This document shows positions 8,320-19,105 of a DNA stretch of 38,732 bases, piece by piece. The notes under the pieces are model-generated. The model was given only the letters and a program-made list of their open reading frames with translations, made no database searches and was not told the DNA's origin. The number at the start of each line of letters is the position of its first letter. The first letter of the stretch is position 1. The position numbers were made by a program, and so were the translations under genes. The stretch is from Candidatus Dadabacteria bacterium (lineage in GTDB: Bacteria; Desulfobacterota_D; UBA1144; Nemesobacterales; Nemesobacteraceae), in the NCBI GenBank assembly GCA_007571325.1, contig RKRQ01000023.1, forward strand, positions 1 through 38,732. The letters run 5' to 3'.

Positions 8320-9666
8320 ATGGCTATTGTTTTTGATGGTACGCGCGAAAGCTATGTCGAGGGACTTTCAGAATTTCTCGGGAGCGGGAGAAATACCTTG
8401 CCTGAATGGGTAACGGACCTTCGCCGGGAAGCAATTTCTGGATTTGGCAATACTGGATTTCCCATGCTCTCAGATGAGGAATGGAGATTCACCAACCTTG
8501 ATGTGCTTCGGAGAACTTCTTTTTCAATTGTCGGGAACGGAATCTCGGATGTTTCGGAGAAAACCGTAGACTCCTACGGATTTTCAGGACTCAGTTGCGT
8601 GCGGCTCGTTTTTGTAAACGGTCGTTTCGCATCTCCTCCTTCGGATGAGCTCAGAGACGAAGAAGGGGTAATAGCAACAAGTCTTTCGAAGGCTGCCTGC
8701 GAGTACAGTGATCTTGTAAGGAACCACCTAGCTAGATACGCCGATTACGAAAAAGACCCGTTCATCTCTCTTAACACTTCTTATTTTGAAGACGGAGTAT
8801 TTATTTACGTTCCCGACGGAGTCGTTTTTGAAAAACCGGTTCATGTTCTTTATATATCAACGGATGAAGGACAGCCTATGTTCGTAAATCCGAGAAATCT
8901 CATTGTTGTCGGCCAAAGTTCAGGAGCCAAGGTTGTAGAGCATTACGTGTCTACTTCCCAGAATGTTTATTTCTCCAACGTGGTGACAGAAGTTGTTTGT
9001 GGGGAGAATGCGAACCTTGAACACTACAGACTTGAGTTTGAAAGTCAGAAAGCCTTTAATTTTTCCACCCTGAGAGTGAACCAGCGGAAAAATAGCAATA
9101 TCGCTTCTCATTCTGTTCTTTGCGGAGGAGCCTTAGTGAGAAATAACATTCATCCTGTTCTGGCCGGAGAAGGATGCAACTCTGACATTTACGGTCTTTT
9201 CATGTCCGAAGGGCGACAACACATGGATAATTTCATGCGCGTTGAGCACGCAAGCCCCCATTGCGACAGCCGCCAGTTCTATAACGGTGTGCTTGATGGT
9301 CGCTCAAAAGGGGTTTTTCACGGGCGAATAATGGTTCACGAAGGCGCGGAGAAAACAGACGCGAAGCAGACTAACAGGAACCTTCTTCTCTCCGATATGG
9401 CCCAGATAGACACCAAGCCTCAACTTGAGATATATAATGACGATGTTAAGTGTACCCATGGAGCCACCATAGGGCAGATGGACGAAGAAGCTCTTTTTTA
9501 CTTGTGCTCAAGAGGTATTCCCATGAGGAAAGCCAAAATCATAATGCTTCGCGCCTTTACTAACGAAACTCTTGAGAACATGTCGATTAGTTCTATAAGA
9601 GATGCTCTAGAAGATTCGGTAATGCAATGGTTTGAGCGAAGGCTCGAAAACGGCAGCGGGAGGTAA
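8320..9666 (+). CDS. sufD: Fe-S cluster assembly protein SufD
   Basis: SufD/SufB C-terminal core: RSKGVFHGRIMVHEGAEKTDAKQTNRNLLLSD and CTHGATIGQMDEEALFYLCSRGI. Confidence 0.95.
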   Translation: MAIVFDGTRESYVEGLSEFLGSGRNTLPEWVTDLRREAISGFGNTGFPMLSDEEWRFTNLDVLRRTSFSIVGNGISDVSEKTVDSYGFSGLSCVRLVFVNGRFASPPSDELRDEEGVIATSLSKAACEYSDLVRNHLARYADYEKDPFISLNTSYFEDGVFIYVPDGVVFEKPVHVLYISTDEGQPMFVNPRNLIVVGQSSGAKVVEHYVSTSQNVYFSNVVTEVVCGENANLEHYRLEFESQKAFNFSTLRVNQRKNSNIASHSVLCGGALVRNNIHPVLAGEGCNSDIYGLFMSEGRQHMDNFMRVEHASPHCDSRQFYNGVLDGRSKGVFHGRIMVHEGAEKTDAKQTNRNLLLSDMAQIDTKPQLEIYNDDVKCTHGATIGQMDEEALFYLCSRGIPMRKAKIIMLRAFTNETLENMSISSIRDALEDSVMQWFERRLENGSGR

Positions 9667-9670
9667 GCTT

Positions 9671-9982
9671 ATGTCGGATTTCCAGAAAGTAGCGAAGGTT
9701 TCTGATATAGCGGAAGGAGAAGTTCAATCTTTTTTCATTAACGCAGAAGCTATTGCCGTATGCAGGGTTGAGGGGAATTTTTACGCTTTTAAGGATGAAT
9801 GTACTCACCAGTCTTTTACTCTTTCGGATGGCGACCTTGATGGAGAACGCATTATCTGCTGCTATCACGGTGCTGAATTCAATGTTAAAACGGGTGAAGT
9901 ACTCTGTCTCCCGGCAGTCGAACCTCTAGAGGTCTACCCTGTAAGAATCGATGGGGACGATATTCTTATAAAACTTGATTAA
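9671..9982 (+). CDS. Rieske [2Fe-2S] ferredoxin-like protein
   Basis: CTH...CCYHGAEFNVKTG Rieske motif, about 103 aa. Likely ATG at 9671, directly after sufD. Confidence 0.9.
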   Translation: MSDFQKVAKVSDIAEGEVQSFFINAEAIAVCRVEGNFYAFKDECTHQSFTLSDGDLDGERIICCYHGAEFNVKTGEVLCLPAVEPLEVYPVRIDGDDILIKLD

Positions 9983-10264
9983 TGAACATCTCCGCCTTAC
10001 TGGTTGGCGGGTTTGAATTTAGAAAGAATAAGATTATCGGTTACGTCATAGAAAACGACTTAAACGTCCATACCTAAGAAATAAAGAATTATAGAGACGA
10101 TTCTTGGAACAATGGGAAAGACTGTCGGATCGTTCTTTGCTAAAAATCCCAAACCCAGGAAATTTTCAAAGAAAGACAGAGAGAATCAACCCTCCAATCA
10201 TAAGTCCACTAGCATTGAATGTTATTTCTATATTTTTTAGTCGTTATATTTTTATTTTTAGAAA

Positions 10265-10277
10265 AAGTATAATACTT
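10265..10277. promoter_or_regulatory. Palindromic -10 region of the LLM oxidoreductase gene
   Basis: AAGTATaATACTT is a perfect 6-1-6 palindrome containing TATAAT (10268-10273), 9 bp upstream of the ATG. Confidence 0.4.
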
Positions 10278-10282
10278 CGGAA

Positions 10283-11392
10283 ATGGAACTCGGATACTTT
10301 TCTCTACCTCTTCATCCGGCAGGCTCCTCCCTTTCTGAGACTCTTCAGGAAGACATGGAGCAGATGGTTTTTCTTGATTCAGTAGGTTTTAGGGAGGCCT
10401 GGATAGGAGAGCACTTTACTGCAGGCTGGGAGAATATACCGGCTCCTGATCTTTTTATAGCCCAAGCAGCAGCTCTTACGAAACGGATAATTTTCGGTAC
10501 AGGTGTTTCATGTCTGCCTCAGCACGACCCTTTCATACTGGCGCACAGAATAGCAGTGCTAGATAATCTGCTTAAAGGAAGATTTTACTGGGGAGTTGGG
10601 GCTGGAAGCTTCATCGGAGATTTTAAGGCGTTTGGGATAGACCCAAAAACCGGAGAGCAGAGACAGCTTATGAACGAATCTCTTGAGATGATATTGAGTC
10701 TCTGGAATGATCCTCAACCGGGATCTTACGGTAATTCTCGATGGAATTTCAACATTCCTGACCCTGTGCAAAAGGTTGGTCTGGGAGTTCATACAAAGCC
10801 CTATCAAAAACCCCATCCTCCTATAGCAGTTGCGGGAATCTCAGAGAATTCCGCGAGTTTAAAGACTGCTGGAAAGCGGGACTGGATACCTATGAGTATA
10901 AATTTTGTCACTCCAGACGTCTTGAAATCTCACTGGGCGGGTTATGAAGAGGGAGCAGATGCAGCCGGCATAACGGCGCAGAGGGCAAAGTGGAGAATAG
11001 CAAGAGATGTCTATGTTGCGGAAACCTCCAAAGAAGCGAAGAAAGACGTAAAGGAGGGCACGCTCGCAAGAGATTTCCGAGATTATTTCTTTAGGATAGT
11101 TCCCCTGATAAGAAATAATCTGAATCTGTTTAAGATTGATAAGTCGATATCAGACCGAGAAGTCACTATAGATTATATGATCGAGAATATGTGGCTTGTG
11201 GGAAGTCCAGAAGAGGTTGCCCAGAAAATAATTGAACTTCATGAATTCGTTGGAGGGTTTGGAGTGCTGTTGGTCATGGGACATGAGTGGAACCCGAAGG
11301 ACAAGTGGCAGAAATCAATTAGGCTTCTGAAAGAAGAAGTTGTTCCGATTGTGAAAAACAGTGTCCCAAATCTGACCAGATACCATCAATAA
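10283..11392 (+). CDS. LLM-class (luciferase-like) flavin-dependent oxidoreductase
   Basis: Bacterial luciferase-like fold signatures: MELGYFSLPLHP, LDSVGFREAWIGEHFT, RIIFGTGVSCLPQHDPFILAHRIAVLDNLLKGRFYWGVGAGSF. Confidence 0.9.
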   Translation: MELGYFSLPLHPAGSSLSETLQEDMEQMVFLDSVGFREAWIGEHFTAGWENIPAPDLFIAQAAALTKRIIFGTGVSCLPQHDPFILAHRIAVLDNLLKGRFYWGVGAGSFIGDFKAFGIDPKTGEQRQLMNESLEMILSLWNDPQPGSYGNSRWNFNIPDPVQKVGLGVHTKPYQKPHPPIAVAGISENSASLKTAGKRDWIPMSINFVTPDVLKSHWAGYEEGADAAGITAQRAKWRIARDVYVAETSKEAKKDVKEGTLARDFRDYFFRIVPLIRNNLNLFKIDKSISDREVTIDYMIENMWLVGSPEEVAQKIIELHEFVGGFGVLLVMGHEWNPKDKWQKSIRLLKEEVVPIVKNSVPNLTRYHQ

Positions 11393-11514
11393 AAACTTTT
11401 CCTTCTTAGTTACTCATCTCGTTTACTGAAAAGCGATTAGTACGCAGAACCGTTACTGTGTACGGAGGAAGATTGAAAAATCGTCGCATTACCAAATGTT
11501 GGTAAGTTGTTCTG

Positions 11515-11979
11515 TCAAGAGAGTGGTGGGTCAACAGGTAGAGGTGGTTCTGGGTCTATGACAGAATAAACAGTTATCTTAAACGACAATTCTTCCTCGT
11601 CACCATCGCTATCCATTACTGTGTAAACGTAGGTTGTTTCAAGAATAGCTTCTTGCAAAATTCCAGAGATTGTTCTACTCACTGGATCAAACATCAACCC
11701 TGAAGGCAATTCTGGATCCACACTGTATGTAAGTGGTTCGTTACCTCCCGTAGCTTCTGGTAGCTGCAGCACCGTGATTTCCTGATGTACAATGTAGACT
11801 TGGTCCATTATTGTGCTATCAAATGTGGGCTCTGTATCCTGTATCGTGCTATCGACCGTGGTCTCTGCGTACTCAAAAACTTCCACTGTTTCCGTATTGT
11901 TATCTCCTCCACACGCCGTTATGGAAATTAACAACAACATCGACAGTATTGTCGTATGTACAAGTCTACTTGACTTCAT
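11515..11979 (-). CDS. Small lipoprotein with a putative-Ig (He_PIG-like) domain
   Basis: Signal peptide with lipobox (LLLISITAC|GG). GGNEPLTYSVDPELPSGLMFDPVSRTISGIL...YTVMDSDGDEEELSFKITV matches the putative-Ig pattern. Confidence 0.75.
   Translation of the reverse strand: MKSSRLVHTTILSMLLLISITACGGDNNTETVEVFEYAETTVDSTIQDTEPTFDSTIMDQVYIVHQEITVLQLPEATGGNEPLTYSVDPELPSGLMFDPVSRTISGILQEAILETTYVYTVMDSDGDEEELSFKITVYSVIDPEPPLPVDPPLS
11803..11868 (-). repeat. Two-copy 33-bp (11-aa) tandem repeat within the lipoprotein gene
   Basis: Adjacent peptides AETTVDSTIQD and TEPTFDSTIMD. The DNA copies are similar (GTGCTATCAAATGTGGGCTCTG / GTGCTATCGACCGTGGTCTCTG). Confidence 0.6.
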
Positions 11980-12040
11980 AATCCTTCCCTCTTTACTTTC
12001 CGAACAACTCCCTTAATGATTTAAACTTAGTCCAAGTCAA

Positions 12041-12069
12041 GCTATATCATAAAAGCTCTAACATGTCAA
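12041..12069 (-). promoter_or_regulatory. Sigma70-type promoter of the lipoprotein gene
   Basis: Minus strand TTGACA (12064-12069), 17-bp spacer, TATAGC (12041-12046), about 60 bp upstream of the ATG. Confidence 0.6.
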
Positions 12070-12091
12070 GAAGGTAAGGAGTGCAAGTTTT

Positions 12092-12112
12092 AGGGGTGCT
12101 AGCCCTTTTTTT
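12092..12112 (+). terminator. Possible weak intrinsic terminator
   Basis: AGGG-gtgctag-CCCT followed by 7 T's. The stem is only 4 bp. Confidence 0.3.
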
Positions 12113-12295
12113 CAGATTTAAATCTAACGATATCAATCACTTATGTTAAGGAACCTATTAGTTCAAAGGGTAGTTTCTGCGTGCAAGATGGTAGATATGC
12201 TTAATTCTTTGCCCAAATCTTAACAGCCTAGGAATGTGCTCATGACATATGTCGGGAGGAGATTAAAGAGGAAACTGAGAGCTGTCTGAAATTTT

Positions 12296-13024
12296 CTAGG
12301 ACTTTGTTTCATGACTGAAATGAATTCCGCATTCTTTATCTGAGTCTTGTTCCCACCACCACCTGCCTGATCTTGGATCTTCTCCTCGCTCAATGGCTCT
12401 TGTGCAAGGAGCACATCCTATGCTTGGATAACCCATGTCATGCAGCTTGTTATACGGAACATCATTTTTCCTTACGTAATCCCATACTTTATCAATTGTC
12501 CAGTCAAGAATCGGATTTATCTTGAGCATTCTTCCGTGCAGATAGTCAATTTCAAACTTCTTTGATTCAGCCCGTTGTTCCGTCTGGTCTGCTCTTATGG
12601 ATGTGACCCAGGCGTCGAGAGTTTTTAAAAATCCGTTTAGCGGATTGGTTTTCCTTACTTGGCAGCAGAGTCTTCTGTTTTCTATACTTCTGTAAAAAAG
12701 ATTCACTCCGTGACTGGTCACCATTTGCTCTACCTCTGTGCTGTCTGGAAAAAGCACTTCGATGTTTATGCTATATTTTTCTCTTGTTTTTTCGATTGTG
12801 TCGTATGTATGCGCGTGAAGTCTTCCTGTATCAAGAGTGAAGATTCTAGCTTTAGGGTCCGTCTTTGCGAACATATCGATAAGTACCATTCCTTGGACTT
12901 GAAAGCTGGTTGCAAGTGCGACGGAGGGACCGAAGTTTTCAGAAGCCCAAGTGAGTATCTCCTGGGGAGAGCTCTTCTCAAACTCTCTATTTAGGCTCTT
13001 TAAATCTTCTTCTGAAAATTTCAT
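12296..13024 (-). CDS. cysH: Assimilatory (phospho)adenylyl-sulfate reductase, APS-reductase-like with Fe-S cysteines
   Basis: ATSFQVQGMVLIDMF, LDTGRLHAHTYD, CC pair (RRLCCQVRKTNPL), GCAPCTR, and C-terminal ECGIH. Confidence 0.95.
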   Translation of the reverse strand: MKFSEEDLKSLNREFEKSSPQEILTWASENFGPSVALATSFQVQGMVLIDMFAKTDPKARIFTLDTGRLHAHTYDTIEKTREKYSINIEVLFPDSTEVEQMVTSHGVNLFYRSIENRRLCCQVRKTNPLNGFLKTLDAWVTSIRADQTEQRAESKKFEIDYLHGRMLKINPILDWTIDKVWDYVRKNDVPYNKLHDMGYPSIGCAPCTRAIERGEDPRSGRWWWEQDSDKECGIHFSHETKS

Positions 13025-13028
13025 CCGA

Positions 13029-14036
13029 CTAACCTAGAAAACTCAGATACGATGATAATCCGTACTTTATGTATATGAGACATACATAGTAACTTATTCC
13101 TACGGTTATCACAGGAACAACAAACCAGAAAAAGCCGATTTTGACGACATGGCTGTTTTTAGAAGTCTTGGCGAATCCATGCTGGGCGCACGAAAACCCC
13201 ACAACTCCGGCCGTGACTATTTCTGCGATAGAAACGGGAATTCCGTAAAACGAGGCAAGCAGTATTATAATGGCTGCTGTGAACTCAACGGAAATAGCCC
13301 TTATGATACATATTTCAGTTATATTTTTTCCCAGTGTCTCAAGAACTCTGCCTCCCAATAGAATTGCCCCTATTCCCATGGCGACACCGGCAAGAACCGC
13401 TCCCATATAAGAATCTATAAGTCCGAGACTCACTATGGGACCGATTGCGTTTGCAGAATTGTTGGCGCCTCCCGAGAATGCAATGAACGTTCCGGATATA
13501 GTTATCAGAATGGTCAGAATAAAATTCACTCTTTTTTCTGAGAAGTTGCTTGCCAGGTAGTGAACTATTTTGAAATAAAAGAACTTAGCCACCGCAAAAT
13601 TTATTACCCAGGCGACTATTGGCGCCAATATCCACCATTTGAGCACTCGGATAAAGCTGTCGGAATTAAGTGTGTTGGTATAAAGACCAATGCCGACTAT
13701 TGCACAAACTATTGCATGGGTGGTGGCAATGGGAGTGCGCGCCACATTTGCCCAGGCAATAAAACCTATTCCTAACAGCAGTATTATCAGTATGAAGCCT
13801 ATGTCGGAGGATAGAGTTTCGGCAGGAACTATTCCCTTGCCCACAGTTTCAACTACGGGAGCTCCTGCCGTAAGAGCTCCTAAGAGAGCGAATATCGCTA
13901 TGAGCCAAACGGCCTGCCTTTTCGATCTTACTCCAGCACCGTACGAAGTTGCCATGGATGCTGCGGAATTGTTCGCTCCTATGTTAAGGGCAAGAAATCC
14001 TGATAGTACAAGTGTTACAATTAGCAAAGCGCTCAA
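13029..14036 (-). CDS. Pit-family inorganic anion permease (phosphate- or sulfate-type)
   Basis: Duplicated Pit signatures: NIGANNSAASMATSYGAG and FSGGANNSANAIGPIVSLG. Multiple TM segments, 4 bp upstream of cysH. Confidence 0.92.
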   Translation of the reverse strand: MSALLIVTLVLSGFLALNIGANNSAASMATSYGAGVRSKRQAVWLIAIFALLGALTAGAPVVETVGKGIVPAETLSSDIGFILIILLLGIGFIAWANVARTPIATTHAIVCAIVGIGLYTNTLNSDSFIRVLKWWILAPIVAWVINFAVAKFFYFKIVHYLASNFSEKRVNFILTILITISGTFIAFSGGANNSANAIGPIVSLGLIDSYMGAVLAGVAMGIGAILLGGRVLETLGKNITEICIIRAISVEFTAAIIILLASFYGIPVSIAEIVTAGVVGFSCAQHGFAKTSKNSHVVKIGFFWFVVPVITVGISYYVCLIYIKYGLSSYLSFLG

Positions 14037-14137
14037 TAAACTGTCTCCCAGATTAAAATGTCAGAGGCAATAGTTGCATAAGAACTAAACAATCTTCCGG
14101 TTCGTACGGAAGAAAAAGGGATTTTACTAGGTGTTTT

Positions 14138-14680
14138 TTAGAGAATTTCCGAAACCTTGAATATGGAAAAAAAACTATAACCCTTCTGAAGAAAAGTTTT
14201 TTCCGTTTCCTCTCCTCTGTCAATGACACAGAGAACCCCACAGACCTGGGCACCCGCAGATTTGACAAGATCAATGGCTCTTAACGTGGAACCGCCCGTG
14301 GTAATTACGTCCTCGACAATGACTACCCTGTCTTTTTGACCGAGTCCGCCCTCTATCATGTTCTCAGTGCCGTGTTCTTTCTCCTTCTTTCTTACTATGA
14401 ATCCGCAAAGTGGCATACCTTCCTCGTAACTTCTCGAAATAGTCGCTCCTATTATGGGGTCTGCTCCTATAGATGGTCCTCCTATGGCCGTTATGCCGTC
14501 CTGCGTTGCAATTCTACTCAGAAATATTTTTGATATTAAGTTTACGCCTTCGGGGTCTAGGGTAGTAAGCCTAGCGTCAATGTAGTAGGAACTTTGTTTT
14601 CCCGATGCCAGAGTGAAGTTCCCGAATATAATTGATTTGCTTTGGAGAATTAGTTTTAATTTTTCCCTGCTTTTGCTCAT
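14138..14680 (-). CDS. pyrE: Orotate phosphoribosyltransferase
   Basis: FTLASGKQSSYYIDARL, GGPSIGADPI, PRPP loop VVIVEDVITTGGSTL. Confidence 0.95.
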   Translation of the reverse strand: MSKSREKLKLILQSKSIIFGNFTLASGKQSSYYIDARLTTLDPEGVNLISKIFLSRIATQDGITAIGGPSIGADPIIGATISRSYEEGMPLCGFIVRKKEKEHGTENMIEGGLGQKDRVVIVEDVITTGGSTLRAIDLVKSAGAQVCGVLCVIDRGEETEKTFLQKGYSFFSIFKVSEIL

Positions 14681-14733
14681 TTTTCAGGAATTCCGAGGCG
14701 AATAAAACTTTATCTCCGTAACTATACCCATTG

Positions 14734-16140
14734 ATGCAGAAAATTAATAAATCAAACCGCTTCCTTGTCTTGTGCGGAACAGTTATTTTCCTCTTGCTGT
14801 TAGCTATAGCAAAGATATCTCCACAGCTGTCCTCAAAGACTTTCGAAAAAGACCTGATACCAGTCTTCGTATCGCTTCTGATTGCCTCCTCAGTTGTTTA
14901 CTTCTTATCTGTGAGAAATCTCAGACAGAATCGTGCATGCTCTCTTGTTCTGATAATTCTTTTTGGCTTCGGGTTTCGCATCCTGTTTCTATTTTCAACC
15001 CCAATACTTGAAGATGATTTTTATCGCTATTTCTGGGATGGCGCAGTCCTGTCAAGTGGAATAAATCCCTATGAGCATTCGCCTGAGAAAGTAGCGGAGG
15101 ACAAAGGGAGCGAAAAGTTCAAAGAACTGAAGCGTCTACATAGCGATACTCTTGAGAAAGTAAACCATCCGCACATAAAAACCATCTATCCTCCGGTCGC
15201 CGAATTTTTCTTTGCCCTATCCTACAAAATGCTCCCTGTGAGTCTTACTATGTGGAGAATTATTCTGATACTGTTTGATCTCGTTACTGTAGCGCTTCTG
15301 CTTGCAAATCTGAAAAAACTCGGCGTTCCTCTACAAAACTCTCTTATTTATTTGTGGAACCCGCTTTTGGTAAAGGAAATATTTAACTCCGTTCACATGG
15401 ACATCCTGGCGTTTCCGTTCGTACTGGGGGCGATTCTTCTATTTCTTTACGGCAGGAAGAGAATCTGGACGCTTGCCCTTTCACTTGCGGTAGGAATTAA
15501 GCTCTGGCCAGTTCTTCTTTTCGGGATATTTCTAAAACCTCTCAAGGAGAAAAGAGAGACAGCTCTGCAGAGTCTTGTTTTTATCGTAATGCTCTTAATC
15601 ATATTTCTTCCCACAATTGCATTCAAACTGGATTCGACTTCCGGCATTGTAGCATATGGAAAAAGCTGGCAGAACAACAGTCCTTTTTTCACGATGATTC
15701 TATCGGGATGGGGATTCATTCTTGATCTGTTTGGTATTCACTCTGGACACGCGCATACCTACTCCAGAGTAAGTGTGATAGTAGTTCTTTTGTTCTTGAA
15801 GTTTTACATAGTGTTTGCAAATAGTTCTTTGGGTGTCTACAGAAAAGCCCTTCTTATAATCGGCTGTGCGTTTCTACTGAGTCCGACTCAGTTTCCTTGG
15901 TACTACACGTGGCTTATTCCGTTTCTCTGCGTAGCTTCGAGTCCGGGGTTTCTTCTGCTTACCGCACTGCTTCCACTTTATTACTTTCAGTATTATTTTC
16001 CTCCTACGGCCGGAGAAACCGGGATATTTTCAGGCATAGTGGTGTGGATAGAGTTTATACCTGTATGGATTTTACTTGCTTGGGAGTGGTGGAGGTTCAG
16101 AATTTCCCGGAAAACCTTGGTCGTCCATGCGGGCGCTTAG
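14734..16140 (+). CDS. Multipass GT-C-type glycosyltransferase (GT87/DUF2029-like, polyprenyl-phosphate-dependent)
   Basis: LEDDFYRYFWDGAVLSSGINPYEHSPE, IKTIYPPVAEFFFAL, LIYLWNPLLVKEIFNSVHMDI, and many TM helices. ATG at 14734. Confidence 0.75.
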   Translation: MQKINKSNRFLVLCGTVIFLLLLAIAKISPQLSSKTFEKDLIPVFVSLLIASSVVYFLSVRNLRQNRACSLVLIILFGFGFRILFLFSTPILEDDFYRYFWDGAVLSSGINPYEHSPEKVAEDKGSEKFKELKRLHSDTLEKVNHPHIKTIYPPVAEFFFALSYKMLPVSLTMWRIILILFDLVTVALLLANLKKLGVPLQNSLIYLWNPLLVKEIFNSVHMDILAFPFVLGAILLFLYGRKRIWTLALSLAVGIKLWPVLLFGIFLKPLKEKRETALQSLVFIVMLLIIFLPTIAFKLDSTSGIVAYGKSWQNNSPFFTMILSGWGFILDLFGIHSGHAHTYSRVSVIVVLLFLKFYIVFANSSLGVYRKALLIIGCAFLLSPTQFPWYYTWLIPFLCVASSPGFLLLTALLPLYYFQYYFPPTAGETGIFSGIVVWIEFIPVWILLAWEWWRFRISRKTLVVHAGA

Positions 16141-16257
16141 ACCCAAACTAGATAACTTGCGTGCCCGGTTTTTCAATATTCCTAATAATCCCTACGAGGT
16201 TCCGTCTAAGCAGGACCGTGAAATAAATCTCCAAGACTGCGGAGAGAGCTTAATCTG

Positions 16258-18012
<1,755 letters not shown>

Positions 18013-18034
18013 ACAACACTGAGGTGAAATCATA

Positions 18035-18676
18035 ATGATAATAAAATGCATTCCAGGTGGAGTATTCATTGAAAACTGCTATATCATAGGGGATGAAGAT
18101 ACTAATGAGGCTATGCTCGTTGATCCCGGAGAGCAGATAGAAGAGATATACGCAGAAATCGAAAGATCAGGGTTAGAAATAAAAAAAATAGTCAATACGC
18201 ATACCCATTTAGATCATGTGGCTGGCGTTGAAACTTTCAAAAAACGGCTCGGCATACCATTTTACATACATAAGAATGAACAGCCTGTGCTTGACGCGCT
18301 TCCAGAGGCGAAAAACAGGTTCCCCGAGTTTGACTTCGTAGAAGCTCCGGAAGTAGACGGATATGTAAAAGAGGGGGATACTCTTCGTGTTGGAAATCTT
18401 AGGGGAGAAATCCTTCTTGTGCCTGGACACACATGGGGACATATATGTTTTGTCTTTGAAGAGTCAATAATAGCGGGTGATACGGTTTTCGCCGGCAGCG
18501 TTGGCAGAGTGGACCTTACGGGGGGAACGTCCATGGCGGAGCTTGTTGGGTCAATCCGTTCTGAGATATTTAAATATCCTGACCACTATGAGATTTATCC
18601 TGGCCACGGTCCCAGAACGACGGTAGGGATTGAAAAAAGCACCAATCCTTTTCTTGTCGGAACTGTTGCGCTTTAG
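18035..18676 (+). CDS. MBL-fold metallohydrolase (glyoxalase II-like)
   Basis: THTHLDHVAG, VPGHTWGH, AGDTVFAGSVGRVDL, YPGHGPRTTVGIEK. Confidence 0.92.
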   Translation: MIIKCIPGGVFIENCYIIGDEDTNEAMLVDPGEQIEEIYAEIERSGLEIKKIVNTHTHLDHVAGVETFKKRLGIPFYIHKNEQPVLDALPEAKNRFPEFDFVEAPEVDGYVKEGDTLRVGNLRGEILLVPGHTWGHICFVFEESIIAGDTVFAGSVGRVDLTGGTSMAELVGSIRSEIFKYPDHYEIYPGHGPRTTVGIEKSTNPFLVGTVAL

Positions 18677-18683
18677 AGAACGT

Positions 18684-18956
18684 ATGAAGCCGAGGAAGTT
18701 CATCAGATTAACTGTGTATTCGTTAATCGTCTTGGTTATGGCTCTGCTGTTTTTCAATGAAATTTCCAAGGTCTATTTTCTCAAGAATGAAAATAAGAGA
18801 ATAGAGAAGAGGATAGAGAATTTAAAAGCGCAGAACGAGGCTTATAGGGAGGAAACAAAAGCTCTTAAGGAAGACAAAAAGTACGTCGAAAAGATACTGA
18901 GAGAAAAAGGCATGATAAAGGAAGAAGAAAAAGTATTCAGGTTCAAAGAAAAATAA
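18684..18956 (+). CDS. FtsB/DivIC-like septum formation initiator protein
   Basis: Short protein with one N-terminal TM helix followed by a coiled coil (FLKNENKRIEKRIENLKAQNEAYREETKALKEDKKYVEKILREKGMI). Start taken at ATG 18684. Confidence 0.75.
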   Translation: MKPRKFIRLTVYSLIVLVMALLFFNEISKVYFLKNENKRIEKRIENLKAQNEAYREETKALKEDKKYVEKILREKGMIKEEEKVFRFKEK

Positions 18957-18989
18957 CTTTTTGTTTCTATTCTTAGAAATTGTATTGCA

Positions 18990-19019
18990 GTATCATCTGG
19001 CTTCGTTGCTGGGTGATAC
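18990..19019. other. Inverted repeat/hairpin upstream of ksgA
   Basis: GTATCATCT (18990-18998) pairs with GGGTGATAC (19011-19019), allowing G-U pairs. Confidence 0.4.
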
Positions 19020-19105
19020 AACTGAATCTCCCAAAAAATAAAATCGTACTATACTTTTAACCGTTGTCTTTTCCATAGAGTCGTTATTGGTACTGGTTTT
19101 AAGGG

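Noticed and set aside
10104-10385. 93-aa ORF upstream of the LLM gene
   Set aside because: Overlaps the start of the LLM oxidoreductase in another frame, with no homology signal and an AT-rich non-coding appearance.
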